This document shows positions 1-9,763 of a DNA stretch of 64,000 nt, piece by piece. Source of the stretch: Acidobacteriaceae bacterium (GTDB lineage: Bacteria > Acidobacteriota > Terriglobia > Terriglobales > Acidobacteriaceae); NCBI GenBank assembly GCA_028283655.1, contig JAPWKE010000003.1, positions 3,100,001 through 3,164,000 on the forward strand, given 5' to 3'. Every line of letters starts with the position of its first letter. The stretch's first letter is position 1. The notes beneath the pieces were generated by a model. The model saw nothing but the letters and a program-made list of their open reading frames with translations, was not told the origin of the DNA and did not search any database. The position numbers and the translations under genes are program-made.

Positions 1-2
1 AC

Positions 3-1175
3 GGTGGCTTTAACTACCCGCGCAACACACCGGCTCTCGGGGTACTGACTGCGGCCGTGCAGGCGAACAAGTATCTCGGAGCGCTAAGCAACAACACATA
101 CAACATCCGCAACAACAATAACGACCCCAGCGCTGCCATCCTGCAGGAGACCGCGCTGGCCAAGCTCTATCCGTATCAAGGCTTCTTCACCCAGACGCTG
201 CCTGAGATCTACCCGCGCCGCGGCACCTTGCACTACAACGCGCTCTACTTGAGCGTGAACCAGCGCCTCACCAAGGACCTCTCCTTCCTCGCGAACTGGA
301 CATGGTCAAAGAGCATTGATAACGTCGCCGCCAACGCAGGCTTTGCTGGTGGGTTCGGTACCGCTCCTCCGCAGAACCCCTTCGACACCCGCGCCGAGCT
401 TTCGCTTTCGTCGTTTGACCAGCCCAGCCGCTTCCGCGCTGGCTATAACTACAGCCTGCCTTTCGGCTTCAACCGTCGCTTCCGCACCGGCAGCCGCATC
501 CTCGATCAAATCATCGGCGGCATCTCTACCTCGGGCATCGCCTCCATCATGTCCGGTTTCCCGAACTATGTATCGCTCGGATCACCGGGCTACTTCCAGT
601 CCGTCACTCCCAACGGAGTCGACTCCTGCGCGACCAAGGACTACTGCGTTTACACAGCTCTTCCGGGTGGCTACACGCTTCGCCCCAACCGTGTTCCGGG
701 TCAACCTCTGATCAACCCTGCATGGAAGAAGAACCCCTTCAACTCCCTGCTTGGCGTCACCCCGTACCTCAACCCCAAGGCCTTCACCATTCCCGGATCA
801 CCTGGACACCCGGCGCTGGGTAACGTTCCTCGCACCATGGGCGACGCCCGCTCTCCGCGCGAGTTTTTCCTCGACATGCGCATGGCAAAGGACTTCAAGA
901 TCCACGGCAAGTACCGCGCCCAGTTGAACGTCAACTTCTCGAACGTCTTCAACCATCCCGCCTACTTCGGCGTGAACGGGCGCAATCTGCTCAGCACATT
1001 CACCGTTCCCTCCACCACGACAAGCGCAACCTCCATTGGCGGCAAGTTCCCCACCGTGGACCCGTCCGACATCACCAAGACCGCCGGGTATAACGCCAAC
1101 TTCGGCTATCTCGCTGCGGTCAACACGCAAGGCCTATCCCGCGTGATCCGCTTCGGTGCCGAGTTCAACTTCTAA
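3..1175 (+). CDS. TonB-dependent receptor, Oar-like, C-terminal part (gene runs off the left edge)
   Basis: The reading frame is open from base 3, so the 5' part lies outside the window; only about 390 C-terminal residues are present. The sequence has the alternating aromatic/polar pattern of an outer-membrane beta-barrel, with phrases such as NYSLPFGFNRR and DMRMAKDFKIHGKYR followed by NFSNVFNHP, which are typical of the Oar/CarO-like receptors expanded in Acidobacteria. It ends in an aromatic residue (FGAEFNF), as outer-membrane barrel proteins usually do. The plug and carboxypeptidase-like N-terminal domain cannot be seen. It probably imports or binds oligosaccharides released by the hydrolases downstream; this is inferred from position only. 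A strong terminator follows 11 bases after the stop, so it is transcribed separately from the GH35 gene. Confidence 0.85.
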   Translation, partial: GGFNYPRNTPALGVLTAAVQANKYLGALSNNTYNIRNNNNDPSAAILQETALAKLYPYQGFFTQTLPEIYPRRGTLHYNALYLSVNQRLTKDLSFLANWTWSKSIDNVAANAGFAGGFGTAPPQNPFDTRAELSLSSFDQPSRFRAGYNYSLPFGFNRRFRTGSRILDQIIGGISTSGIASIMSGFPNYVSLGSPGYFQSVTPNGVDSCATKDYCVYTALPGGYTLRPNRVPGQPLINPAWKKNPFNSLLGVTPYLNPKAFTIPGSPGHPALGNVPRTMGDARSPREFFLDMRMAKDFKIHGKYRAQLNVNFSNVFNHPAYFGVNGRNLLSTFTVPSTTTSATSIGGKFPTVDPSDITKTAGYNANFGYLAAVNTQGLSRVIRFGAEFNF

Positions 1176-1186
1176 CTCTTTCTTCC

Positions 1187-1226
1187 ACTTCGCAGGCCGG
1201 ATGTGCATCCGGCCTGCGAAGTCTTT
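1187..1226 (+). terminator. Rho-independent terminator of the receptor gene
   Basis: Bases 1187-1203 pair perfectly with 1206-1222 (17 base pairs, two-base TG centre) and are followed by TCTTTT. It lies 11 bases after the receptor stop codon. The GTG at 1203 that would extend the next gene upstream lies inside this stem, which argues against that start. Confidence 0.9.
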
Positions 1227-1256
1227 TCGGCCTCCACTCTTAGCCGGAGCTTTCTC

Positions 1257-3386
1257 TTGACTCTTACGCGCCGCACTTTCCTGCAAACTGCCACACTCGC
1301 CGCCACGCACCTCAGCACAGCCCACAGCTTCGGCCTTTACGCTCTGAATGAAAGCGCCGCCGTCAGCTTCGATGCTCGCTCGCTGATCCTGCACGGCCGC
1401 CGCGAACTTCTCCTCTGCGGGGAACTGCACTACTCACGCTCTACACCCGAGATGTGGCCCGCTCTGCTCGACCGCTGCGTCGAACTCGGCCTCAACGCCA
1501 TCTCCACCTACTGCTTCTGGAACGTGCATGAGCCCTCGTCCGGCAGCTTCCACTTCACCGGCGACGCCAACCTCCGCCACTTCCTTCAGCTCTGCGCCGA
1601 ACGCAAGCTGTACGTCTTCCTGCGCGTCGGCCCTTACTGTTGTGCAGAGTGGAACTTCGGTGGCTTCCCCGCCTGGCTTCGCGATGTGCCCGGCATCACC
1701 TTCCGCACGCTCAACGAGCCGTATCAGAAGCATGTCACCAGCTATCTCACTCGACTCACCGAAGAAGTGAAGCCGTTCCTCGCCACCAACGGTGGTCCTA
1801 TCGTGCTCGTGCAGATTGAAAACGAGTACAGCCACATCGCCAGGCGTTACGGAGAAGAAGGCCAGCAGTACCTCCGCTGGATCGTCGAACTCGCCAATCG
1901 TATCGGCCTCGGCAAAGTACCGCTCACGCAGTGCGAAGGCAGTGCGCAAGGCGCTCTCGCCACCGCAAACAGCGATACCGTAACGCCCGAGCACGTAGCT
2001 GAAATGCACGCCGCCGCACCAAACGCTCCCGCCATCTGGTCAGAGCTTTACCCGAGCTGGTACGCGCTCTGGGGTCAGCCGCATCCGACACCACGCAAGG
2101 CACAAACACTCACCACCGCGATCCTCAACTTCCTCTCTGCCGGTGGCGCAGGCTTCAACTATTACATCTGGCACGGCGGCACCAACTTTGGTCGCACCGC
2201 CATGTACCTGCAAACAACCAGCTACGACTTCGACGCGCCGTTAGACGAGTTCGGAGACCCCAGCCCACTCGGCGTTGAACTTGGCCGTCTGCACAAGGCG
2301 CTGCATACGCACAGCCATCTACTGCTCGAAGGCGAGCGTAAGCGAACAGCCCTCTCGAAGGCAGCAGCGCAAGCTACGTGGACACTCGGCAACGAAACCC
2401 TCACTCTCACGCTGAACACCAGCAACGACGGCCATGCGGAGCTTCGTTATAACGACAAGCTGGTCTACGCCACCGCACCTGTAGAAGCACGCACGCAAAA
2501 CTGGGCCACCCTCGCCACCAACTTCTCCTGGCGAAGCGCCATCGAACCCCTGCCTACGGCCAGCAACCGCGACGTCCATAGCGACGAGCCTCTCGAGCAG
2601 CTCAAGCTCACGCACGACACCACCGACTACTGCTGGTACTCCACAAGCCTGCACGGTCCACTCGCCGCAGGCTCGGAGCTCGTCATCCCCTACGGTGGCG
2701 ACCTCTTCTACCTCTTCCTTGACGGCAAACTCGTCGAGCGCAACCTTGGTCCACTCTACGAAAACCGTGGCCCCATCGTTCCGCACTCGGATCGCTATCC
2801 CTTCATCGTTGCCAATCGTCACGACGACGAGCACAGTGATGGCTATCGCTACACCTTCAAGCTTCCTGCGCTTGCCGCAGGCGAGCACCGCATCCATCTG
2901 CTCGCCGTAGCCATCGGCCTCATCAAAGGCGACTGGCAGATCGGTTACCCGATGAATATGGAGCGCAAAGGCATCTGGCAAGGCGTCGAGATCAACGGCA
3001 AACCGCTGCGTGGCTGGACGATGACACCCGGACTCTCGCACTCGCCAGCACACAGCAGCGCGGCAACACTTACACCACAGCCAGCGGCCAACGGCCTCAC
3101 CTGGTACACCACGAACTTTGCGCTCGAACCCGACCACACCGGGGACGTCTATCGTCTCGACTGCACAGGCCTCAGTAAAGGCTCGCTGGAGATCAACGGC
3201 CACGCCCTCGGCCGTCACTGGCTCATCACGCCTGCGGGGTCTGACGTGCCCTCGCAGCGCTACTACCATGTGCCACGCGCCTTCCTTGCCCGCAACAACA
3301 CGCTGCGAATCTTCGACGAGCAAGGCGGCACCCCCGCGCGCATGTCTCTGCAGCGTCGCCATACCCCACCCAAGGCGACAGCATGA
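1257..3386 (+). CDS. Beta-galactosidase, glycoside hydrolase family 35, Tat-exported
   Basis: GH35 enzymes release terminal beta-D-galactose with retention of configuration. I chose the TTG at 1257: GGAG lies 7 bases upstream, and it gives MTLTRRTFLQTATLAATHL, a twin-arginine signal. The longer GTG-1203 start lies inside the receptor's terminator. Counting from TTG (709 residues), the acid/base Glu is near residue 190 in the IENEY motif and the nucleophile Glu near 263 in AIWSELYP. GGFPAWL and HGGTNFG are further family hallmarks. The region after about residue 330 looks like the usual beta-sandwich (jelly-roll) domains. The stop overlaps the start of the GH3 gene by 4 bases (ATGA), so the two are translationally coupled, and a LacI regulator follows. 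Likely substrates are galactan or galactosylated hemicellulose; the exact linkage cannot be read from sequence. Confidence 0.9.
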   Translation: MTLTRRTFLQTATLAATHLSTAHSFGLYALNESAAVSFDARSLILHGRRELLLCGELHYSRSTPEMWPALLDRCVELGLNAISTYCFWNVHEPSSGSFHFTGDANLRHFLQLCAERKLYVFLRVGPYCCAEWNFGGFPAWLRDVPGITFRTLNEPYQKHVTSYLTRLTEEVKPFLATNGGPIVLVQIENEYSHIARRYGEEGQQYLRWIVELANRIGLGKVPLTQCEGSAQGALATANSDTVTPEHVAEMHAAAPNAPAIWSELYPSWYALWGQPHPTPRKAQTLTTAILNFLSAGGAGFNYYIWHGGTNFGRTAMYLQTTSYDFDAPLDEFGDPSPLGVELGRLHKALHTHSHLLLEGERKRTALSKAAAQATWTLGNETLTLTLNTSNDGHAELRYNDKLVYATAPVEARTQNWATLATNFSWRSAIEPLPTASNRDVHSDEPLEQLKLTHDTTDYCWYSTSLHGPLAAGSELVIPYGGDLFYLFLDGKLVERNLGPLYENRGPIVPHSDRYPFIVANRHDDEHSDGYRYTFKLPALAAGEHRIHLLAVAIGLIKGDWQIGYPMNMERKGIWQGVEINGKPLRGWTMTPGLSHSPAHSSAATLTPQPAANGLTWYTTNFALEPDHTGDVYRLDCTGLSKGSLEINGHALGRHWLITPAGSDVPSQRYYHVPRAFLARNNTLRIFDEQGGTPARMSLQRRHTPPKATA

Positions 3387-5656
3387 GGCAACACGTCCTC
3401 TTCGCCGCTGTTCTTCTCGGCCTGACGATGACTGCGCGTACGCAGACGGCACTCACCAACGCCCAGACCGAACGCCGCATCCACGACCTGCTGCAGCGCA
3501 TGACGCTCGCGGAAAAACTTGGACAGCTCACGCAGAGCAGCCTCCATCGCTCCGCTACAACCACCACCGGCCCCATCACCGGTCCAGACTCCAAAGACAG
3601 CGAAGACTCCTTCCGTCTCGCTGCCGCAGGGCGCCTGGGATCTATGCTGAACACCACAGGCGCAGCCACCACCAACGCCCTGCAACACGAAGCCGTCGAA
3701 CACTCCAGGCTGCACATCCCTGTCCTCTTCGGCTCGGACGTCATCCACGGCTATCGCACCATTTACCCCATCCCACTGGCCATCGCCGCAACCTTCGACC
3801 CCACGCTCGCCTCCGCGCTCACCCACATGGCCGGCGAAGAAGCCGCCTCAGCGGGCATCCGCTGGGTCTACTCCCCCATGGCCGATCTCAGTCGAGACCC
3901 GCGCTGGGGACGCGTCATGGAAAGCTCCGGCGAAGACACCTTCCTCGACTCCGCCATGACTCGCGCCGCCGTTCTCGGCTACCAGGGCGAACATCTCAAC
4001 GATCCCACCAGCGTTGCCGCCTGCGTCAAACACTTCGCCGCCTACGGAGCTCCCGAAGCCGGCCGCGAGTACGCCTCCGTCGACCTCTCTCTCCTCCGGA
4101 TCCGACAGGATTACCTCCCGCCCTACCGTGCGGCAATCGACGCAGGAGCAGCCTCGGTGATGGCCGCGTTCAACACCCTCAACGGCGTCCCTTCCACCTC
4201 GAACAGCTTCCTGCTGACCGACACCCTGCGCCGCGACTGGGGCTTTCAAGGCATCACCATCACCGACTTCGGAGCCATCCCCGAGCTCAAGAACCACGGC
4301 GTCGCCGAGACCGACGCTGACGCTGCAGAGGCGGCGCTGAACGCGGGCATCGACGTCGAGATGATGTCGCACACGTTCGAGCAGAACCTGCCTGTGCTGC
4401 TGCAACACGGACGCGTCTCCATGGCAGAGATCGACCGCGCGGTAAGAAATGTCCTCCGCATCAAATTCGCGCTCGGGCTCTTCGATCACCCATACGTCAA
4501 CGAGCAGGACGAAGTAACCGCAGCAGCCGCATCACACCGTCCACTCGCAAGACGCGCAGCAGAAGAGTCCTTCGTGCTGCTCAAGAATAACGGCACGCTT
4601 CCCTTGCATCTCTCAAAAGGTCGCACCGTCGCCCTCATCGGCAAGACCGCAGACAGCCCCGAGCAGATGCTTGGTGCGTGGTCCATCGCCGGACGCAACA
4701 GCGACGTGGTTACGCCGCGCATGGCTTTCGAGGAACGAATCAAGGAAAACGGCGGCAAGCTCCTCTACACCGATGGTTCTTCGCCAAGTGAAACCGCAGC
4801 CATCGCACGCTCGGCGGATGACATCCTCGTGGTTGTTGGCGAACCCCGCCAGCAGCAGGGCGAAGCCACCTCCCGTGTCGAACTCGACCTCCCTGCGGAT
4901 CAAAGGAAGATGCTTGAATCTGTTACGACCCTCGGCAAACCCTTTACGGTCGTCGTCTTCTCCAGCCGCCCTCTCGTGCTGACGTCGATAGCCAAACAAG
5001 CTGCCGCGCTGCTTGAAGCCTGGGCTCCGGGCGTCGAAGCAGGCCCCGCACTCGCCGACATCCTGCTCGGCAATGTCTCACCATCCGGCCACCTGCCCAT
5101 GAGCTTCCCCCGCTCCGTCGGCCAAGTGCCGCTCTACTACGCCGAGCTGCCCACCGGCCGCCCCGCCGGTGATGCCAACTTCAACGAGCCGCCCACCCAG
5201 GCCACGAAGTATCTCTCACGCTACATCGACTCGCCAAATTCGCCGCTTTTCCCCTTCGGCTACGGGCTTACCTATACGCACTTCACCTACTCCGACCTGC
5301 GCATCCATCCAAGCTCGGACGCTCTGCCAAAGAACGCTGCGTCGAACAACAACACAGCGGTCACCCTCGATGTCGATATTCGCAACGATGGCACGCACAC
5401 AGGCGTTGCGGTCCCACAGCTTTATCTCCGCAACACGGGCGTGCCGGTCTCGCAGCCGCTGCGGCTTCTCAAAGGCTTCCAGCGCATCGAACTCGCACCC
5501 GGCGCGCACGCCACCGTACACTTCGCGCTCCGCTATCAGGATCTTTCGTTCTACGATGCGAACGCGCAACCTGTAGTCGTCCCGTCTAAATTCAGCGTCT
5601 GGGTAGGGGAGGACTCTGGAGCCACACTCTCCGGCAGCTTCGCCCTACGCAACTAA
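3383..5656 (+). CDS. Beta-glucosidase-type enzyme, glycoside hydrolase family 3 (BglX-like)
   Basis: A 757-residue protein with a Sec-type leader (MRQHVLFAAVLLGLTMTART), so probably periplasmic. Domains in order: GH3 N-terminal TIM barrel (about 30-370), with the predicted nucleophile Asp295 in GITITDFGAI; C-terminal alpha/beta sandwich (about 395-600); and a fibronectin-III-like domain at the end (VPQLYLRNTG onward). KHFAAYG, the DLSRDPRWGR region and the AFNTLNGVPSTS region match BglX-like enzymes, which remove terminal beta-glucose or beta-xylose from oligosaccharides. The ATG overlaps the GH35 stop. It may act on oligosaccharides after GH35 removes galactose, for example from xyloglucan; this is an inference from pairing. 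Confidence 0.9.
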   Translation: MRQHVLFAAVLLGLTMTARTQTALTNAQTERRIHDLLQRMTLAEKLGQLTQSSLHRSATTTTGPITGPDSKDSEDSFRLAAAGRLGSMLNTTGAATTNALQHEAVEHSRLHIPVLFGSDVIHGYRTIYPIPLAIAATFDPTLASALTHMAGEEAASAGIRWVYSPMADLSRDPRWGRVMESSGEDTFLDSAMTRAAVLGYQGEHLNDPTSVAACVKHFAAYGAPEAGREYASVDLSLLRIRQDYLPPYRAAIDAGAASVMAAFNTLNGVPSTSNSFLLTDTLRRDWGFQGITITDFGAIPELKNHGVAETDADAAEAALNAGIDVEMMSHTFEQNLPVLLQHGRVSMAEIDRAVRNVLRIKFALGLFDHPYVNEQDEVTAAAASHRPLARRAAEESFVLLKNNGTLPLHLSKGRTVALIGKTADSPEQMLGAWSIAGRNSDVVTPRMAFEERIKENGGKLLYTDGSSPSETAAIARSADDILVVVGEPRQQQGEATSRVELDLPADQRKMLESVTTLGKPFTVVVFSSRPLVLTSIAKQAAALLEAWAPGVEAGPALADILLGNVSPSGHLPMSFPRSVGQVPLYYAELPTGRPAGDANFNEPPTQATKYLSRYIDSPNSPLFPFGYGLTYTHFTYSDLRIHPSSDALPKNAASNNNTAVTLDVDIRNDGTHTGVAVPQLYLRNTGVPVSQPLRLLKGFQRIELAPGAHATVHFALRYQDLSFYDANAQPVVVPSKFSVWVGEDSGATLSGSFALRN

Positions 5657-5712
5657 CCTCCCGCGCTTCTTCCAGTTAGAAGCCATTCATGTAGCATTGC
5701 TCAGGAGAAATC

Positions 5713-6732
5713 GTGTCCAGCCGAAACAAATCCACGAACCCCGCGCCCACCCTTGTTGATGTGGCCCGCCTCGCTGGCGTCGGCCTTGGGACAGCGTCAC
5801 GCGCGCTCTCGGGTCAGGGGCTTGTCAGCGAAGAGACACGCCAGCGCGTGGGGCTTGCCGCGCAGCGCCTTGGCTACCAACGCAACGAGCTCGCACGTGG
5901 TTTGCGAGTCAAACGCTCCGGCGCGATCGGCATCGTGGTTCCAGACATCGGCGGCCCGTTCATGGCGCAGTGCGTTCGCGCCGCGCAGAAGGTCCTGCGC
6001 CAGGCGCATTACACCTCCATCATCGCCTTCACCGATGGCGACGTCCGCATCGAGAACGAAGAGATCGACTATCTCATTCGCCACCAGATCGACGGCATTC
6101 TCATCGTGCCCTCCGAAGGCGAAGACTCGATGCTTCGCTCTGAGCGCATGGAGAAATTTCCGGTCGTCGCCTTCGACCAACCCATCTCCGGCACGCCCTT
6201 CGACGCCGTCATGGTGAAGAACAAACAGGGCGCTCGCTCCGCGGTGCAGCACCTTGTCGGCCACGGACACAAGCGCATCGCCTGCATCGGCATCAACCGG
6301 CATCTCTACTCCATCCAGCAGCGCATTGAAGGCTACCGCGCGGCGATGAAAGAGGCGGGCCTGCCAGCCATGCTCGAAATCGTTGATCCCCACGACGGTA
6401 GCATCGCCCGCCAGATCGACATCTGGCGCTCAATGAAGCAACCGCCGACAGCCATTTTCAGCATCAACGAGCTCACCACCCTGCACATCATCGAGGCCAT
6501 CTCCAGCCGTGGCATCAAGGTTCCCGACGAACTTGCGCTCGTTGCCTTTGATGATGTCCAGCTTGGCCCCTTCCTTCGTCCGCCGCTCACCGCCATGGTG
6601 CAGCCCTCCGCGCAGATCGGCGAAGAAGCCGCCACGCAGCTCCTTGCACGCATCAACGGCAACGAAGCCGCGCCGCAGAAGCGCACGCTGCTTGACGTAG
6701 AGTTCGTCATTCGCGGCTCCTGCGGCTGCTAG
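5713..6732 (+). CDS. LacI-family transcriptional regulator
   Basis: A 339-residue protein starting at GTG 5713, with AGGAGA 4 bases upstream. Residues about 12-60 form a LacI helix-turn-helix plus hinge (LVDVARLAGVGLGTASRALS, then RLGYQRNELARGLR). The rest is the periplasmic-binding-protein-like effector domain (GIVVPDIGGPF, then VAFDQPI, then ELALVAFDDVQLGPFL). The gene is 56 bases downstream of the GH3 gene on the same strand and probably in the same operon, so the effector may be a sugar produced by GH35/GH3. It is the only LacI-type regulator in the window and therefore the obvious candidate to bind the repeated TGGAAACGTTTCCA-type palindromes; no such site was seen next to its own operon. 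The stop abuts that of the opposing gene with no space between. Confidence 0.92.
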   Translation: MSSRNKSTNPAPTLVDVARLAGVGLGTASRALSGQGLVSEETRQRVGLAAQRLGYQRNELARGLRVKRSGAIGIVVPDIGGPFMAQCVRAAQKVLRQAHYTSIIAFTDGDVRIENEEIDYLIRHQIDGILIVPSEGEDSMLRSERMEKFPVVAFDQPISGTPFDAVMVKNKQGARSAVQHLVGHGHKRIACIGINRHLYSIQQRIEGYRAAMKEAGLPAMLEIVDPHDGSIARQIDIWRSMKQPPTAIFSINELTTLHIIEAISSRGIKVPDELALVAFDDVQLGPFLRPPLTAMVQPSAQIGEEAATQLLARINGNEAAPQKRTLLDVEFVIRGSCGC

Positions 6733-9708
6733 CTACTTCTCCGCGCCAAACTCCAGTTCGTTCGACCAGTGCGTCTGCCACGAGTCGTGGAACGTCGGAG
6801 GATTGTCCTTCGACACCGAACGCTCGGCCGCCAACTCGCGTGCGCGGCCCTTGTTGTCGTTCACGCGACAGGTAAATTTCACCGTTTTGCCCGCCAAAAT
6901 GCGCTCGTGCACGGCAGGCATCTCCGCCCACGGAATCGACGCTTCCACGATCCGCAAATTGCCTTCGCGTCGTATGACCAGTTGCGCTCCGCTCACCGGC
7001 CCCTGGTCCACAGCTGCCTTGGGCTGCCGGGGGAAGTACGACTTCGCCGGAACACCCGGAGCCAGTAGACGCCACAGCTCCGTGCCTCCGCCATACTGCT
7101 TCGCCACAGGATTCAGCGCGTACTCATAATCCGTGTCCCAGTAGGAGATGAAGTGCGGCATCGTGCCCGCCGGATACGGCAGCCACGGCTTCTTCTCCAG
7201 CACATTGAACGCCAGCAACACGTTGTCGTGCGAGCCCGAACCACTCGGAATATCAAAGTGTTTGCGGTAGGAGTACCGCCGCACCTTCTGCGGCCACGAC
7301 ACCAGGTTGCCGTCTGCCGTCTTCGCCAACTCAGGGTAGAAGTAGCTGTCGTCATCCCGCGACGCAAAGCGCACCATGCCCTCATCCAGCGTCGTGTCCA
7401 CAATGCGCGCAGCAAAGTAGAAGTTCTGATCGTCGTACGCCATCCACACCGTCGGCGCGGCGTCTTTCGTGTTCGCATCATCCGTCGCCGGCAGAAAAGG
7501 CAGGTACGCCTTCTCTGTCAGATTCGCACCCAGCCCCTCGCTGGCCAATACCTGCGGCAGCACACCATCCCAGTCCTTCAGATCGCCGTCGACGTGCACG
7601 GTACGCCGTGCAATCCAGTCCACATGCAGCATCTCATCATGTTCAGCAGCACCATCGGCTCCGGCATCAAAGCGCGCGTGCATCGCATAGGCGTTGCTCG
7701 GCACCGGCGTTCCATGCACCGGCAGCGAAACCGTCTTCGTCTCATTCGCCGCAAGATCGACGCCGACCGACGCCACGCCCATCTGCTCCCCGGCAACCGT
7801 TGCGCTCAACGTCCCGTGCACCGGCCGGTTCAGCACATTGGTCAACTCGATCCGCAACCCGGGCGTCTTCTCCATCGGCGCGGTGAAGTCATGCACCTTG
7901 AACTCTACCGGCTCCACACCGCGCATGGCCCCCTTGCGCACGGCCTCCACCACGCGCGCAAACGACCCCGGCGAACCGTCTCCACGCAGGAAGAAGCCAT
8001 GCCCATCGAGCGGAATCGTGTAGCCACCGTCGCTTGCCTTTACGTCATTGCCGTAGAAGTCATAGAGCTTTGTGCTCGCATCCGCCTTCAGCCGTAACGA
8101 CGCATCGTCACTCAGCTTCACGCTGCGAAACAGCACGCGATCGCGCGGATAAATCTTTGTCAGATCGCCCACCACAACCAGCGTGCCGTCATCGTCCTTG
8201 CCATCGCGACCACCGAAGACAAAGACCCACGGCAGTCCATTGCGAAAGAGAATCTCGCGAAACGGCCGTTGCCCGATGAACTTCTGCGCCGCCGCAATCG
8301 CTGCGGCCGTCGGGTACGCCTGCACTACCGGGAACGTCTCGCCCCCCACCTTCACATTGCGGCTTTCATACACATTGCCCGCATAAACACCCGCCGTCCG
8401 GCTCTGGCCCTGCGCGCGCATCGACGCCAGCACGCCGGCCACGCGGTCCTCCGAGTTCGCAATCCAGCTCTCTGTGTCCCACACCCGCACCGGCCCCGTC
8501 GCGCCCTTGCGATGAATCCACTCCGGAATCAAACTCGGGTCCGCCGCCAGCCCTTGGTAGTGAATGCTCACAAAATCAAAGACCGGCAGAAACGTGTTTT
8601 TGCCGTCCGGAAAGAGCTTCTCCCGCGCGTTCGGCGACGACGACGTGCCGCCGATCAGCACCTGCGCTCCCTCCTTCTTCCGCGCATCCAACACACCCTC
8701 GGCCATGTGGGCATACATCTCGCGATAGCGCGGAATGTCCGCTCCCCAGCCGGAGATCGAGATGCTCTCCCACGGCTCATTCCACAACTCCACCGCGTTC
8801 AGATTGCCCTTTGGCCAGCCGTACTGCGTCGCCAGGTCTTCCGTCCACTTCTGAAACGCGCCATCGAACTGCGGCATCCACGCAATGTCAGCCTTCGTCT
8901 TCTGCATCACCCCTTCTGGCGACAGCCAGGGACGCGGCATTCCCAGCGGCTGAATCGGCGAGTGCATCGCCCCGCAACCCAGTGTCAGCATCACGGTCAC
9001 ATCATGCTTCTGCGCCCATCCCAGTTCGCGCTCCAACCGCGCCTGCTCCGTCTTGAACTCTGGATCACCTGGCACATTAAAACCCGCCCCCGTACGCACG
9101 CCCTTGATGCCCAGCTTCTGCATCAGCACATAAACGCCTTCGTTCATGTTCTGCGGCCAATCCGTATCCAGCGCGTACGTCGGAAACTGCACACGACCCG
9201 CATCGGGAGAGATCACACGCGCCATCGTCGCAGCAAAGGTGCGGCCGCGCTCCGGCACATCGAGCACCAGCGCATAGCCGCCATATCCAGCCGGAATCTT
9301 CGGCTCTACCGTCACACGCTCTTCGCCACCACCATGCAGGTGCAACTCCACCGGTATACCCGGCTCCTCGTCCATGCGATACACATGCGGCTTCCACACA
9401 TCGCCCGCCGGAACCGACGTGCGGTAATGCACCACGCGTAGATAGGCCGTCCCCTCGAACGCCTTACCGCTGTTATGCACCAGCAGCGTCAGCGTCGGCT
9501 GCTCGGTTCCAGTCAGCACGTTCGCCATCGTGCCGGAAGGCGTCGTTACCGCCAGCTCCTGCACGGTGAAGCCGCTGTCCTTCGACAGCGAAAACGCTTC
9601 GGCATACCCCGGCATACGAGCACCCGTAACCATCTGCGCCGTAGCTGGAACAGCCAAAACGGCCAACGCGCCAATACCAAGCAAAACTCTCACTGGAAAC
9701 CTTTCCAT
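6733..9708 (-). CDS. Secreted clan-A-like glycoside hydrolase with CBM9-like C-terminal domain
   Basis: The ATG at 9708 (a second ATG lies at 9711) gives 991 residues with a Sec signal (MERFPVRVLLGIGALAVLAVPATAQ); the longer open frame upstream runs into the divergent transporter gene. The middle reads as a TIM-barrel hydrolase: ELWNEPWES looks like the acid/base region and VWDTESWI like the nucleophile strand, both typical of clan GH-A (GH5/GH39-like). The family within the clan cannot be fixed by eye. After a beta-sandwich linker, the last 300 or so residues (VHVDGDLKDWDG, then PTVWMAYDDQNFYFAARI) resemble CBM9/DOMON-type carbohydrate-binding domains. A LacI-type palindrome covers codons 1-5. 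It is divergent from a sugar transporter 55 bases away. Confidence 0.75.
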   Translation of the reverse strand: MERFPVRVLLGIGALAVLAVPATAQMVTGARMPGYAEAFSLSKDSGFTVQELAVTTPSGTMANVLTGTEQPTLTLLVHNSGKAFEGTAYLRVVHYRTSVPAGDVWKPHVYRMDEEPGIPVELHLHGGGEERVTVEPKIPAGYGGYALVLDVPERGRTFAATMARVISPDAGRVQFPTYALDTDWPQNMNEGVYVLMQKLGIKGVRTGAGFNVPGDPEFKTEQARLERELGWAQKHDVTVMLTLGCGAMHSPIQPLGMPRPWLSPEGVMQKTKADIAWMPQFDGAFQKWTEDLATQYGWPKGNLNAVELWNEPWESISISGWGADIPRYREMYAHMAEGVLDARKKEGAQVLIGGTSSSPNAREKLFPDGKNTFLPVFDFVSIHYQGLAADPSLIPEWIHRKGATGPVRVWDTESWIANSEDRVAGVLASMRAQGQSRTAGVYAGNVYESRNVKVGGETFPVVQAYPTAAAIAAAQKFIGQRPFREILFRNGLPWVFVFGGRDGKDDDGTLVVVGDLTKIYPRDRVLFRSVKLSDDASLRLKADASTKLYDFYGNDVKASDGGYTIPLDGHGFFLRGDGSPGSFARVVEAVRKGAMRGVEPVEFKVHDFTAPMEKTPGLRIELTNVLNRPVHGTLSATVAGEQMGVASVGVDLAANETKTVSLPVHGTPVPSNAYAMHARFDAGADGAAEHDEMLHVDWIARRTVHVDGDLKDWDGVLPQVLASEGLGANLTEKAYLPFLPATDDANTKDAAPTVWMAYDDQNFYFAARIVDTTLDEGMVRFASRDDDSYFYPELAKTADGNLVSWPQKVRRYSYRKHFDIPSGSGSHDNVLLAFNVLEKKPWLPYPAGTMPHFISYWDTDYEYALNPVAKQYGGGTELWRLLAPGVPAKSYFPRQPKAAVDQGPVSGAQLVIRREGNLRIVEASIPWAEMPAVHERILAGKTVKFTCRVNDNKGRARELAAERSVSKDNPPTFHDSWQTHWSNELEFGAEK
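9694..9707. promoter_or_regulatory. LacI-type operator overlapping the start codon of the 9708 gene
   Basis: TGGAAACCTTTCCA: two perfect TGGAAA half-sites in inverted orientation with a CC centre. It overlaps the ATG at 9708-9706 and lies in the 55-base divergent region between the hydrolase and the MFS gene at 9764, so a bound repressor could affect both. It matches seven other palindromes in the window. Confidence 0.65.
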
Positions 9709-9763
9709 CATCGCTGGAACTATACTTGCTCCGCACTCAAACTGACAACGCTTTCTGCACCCA

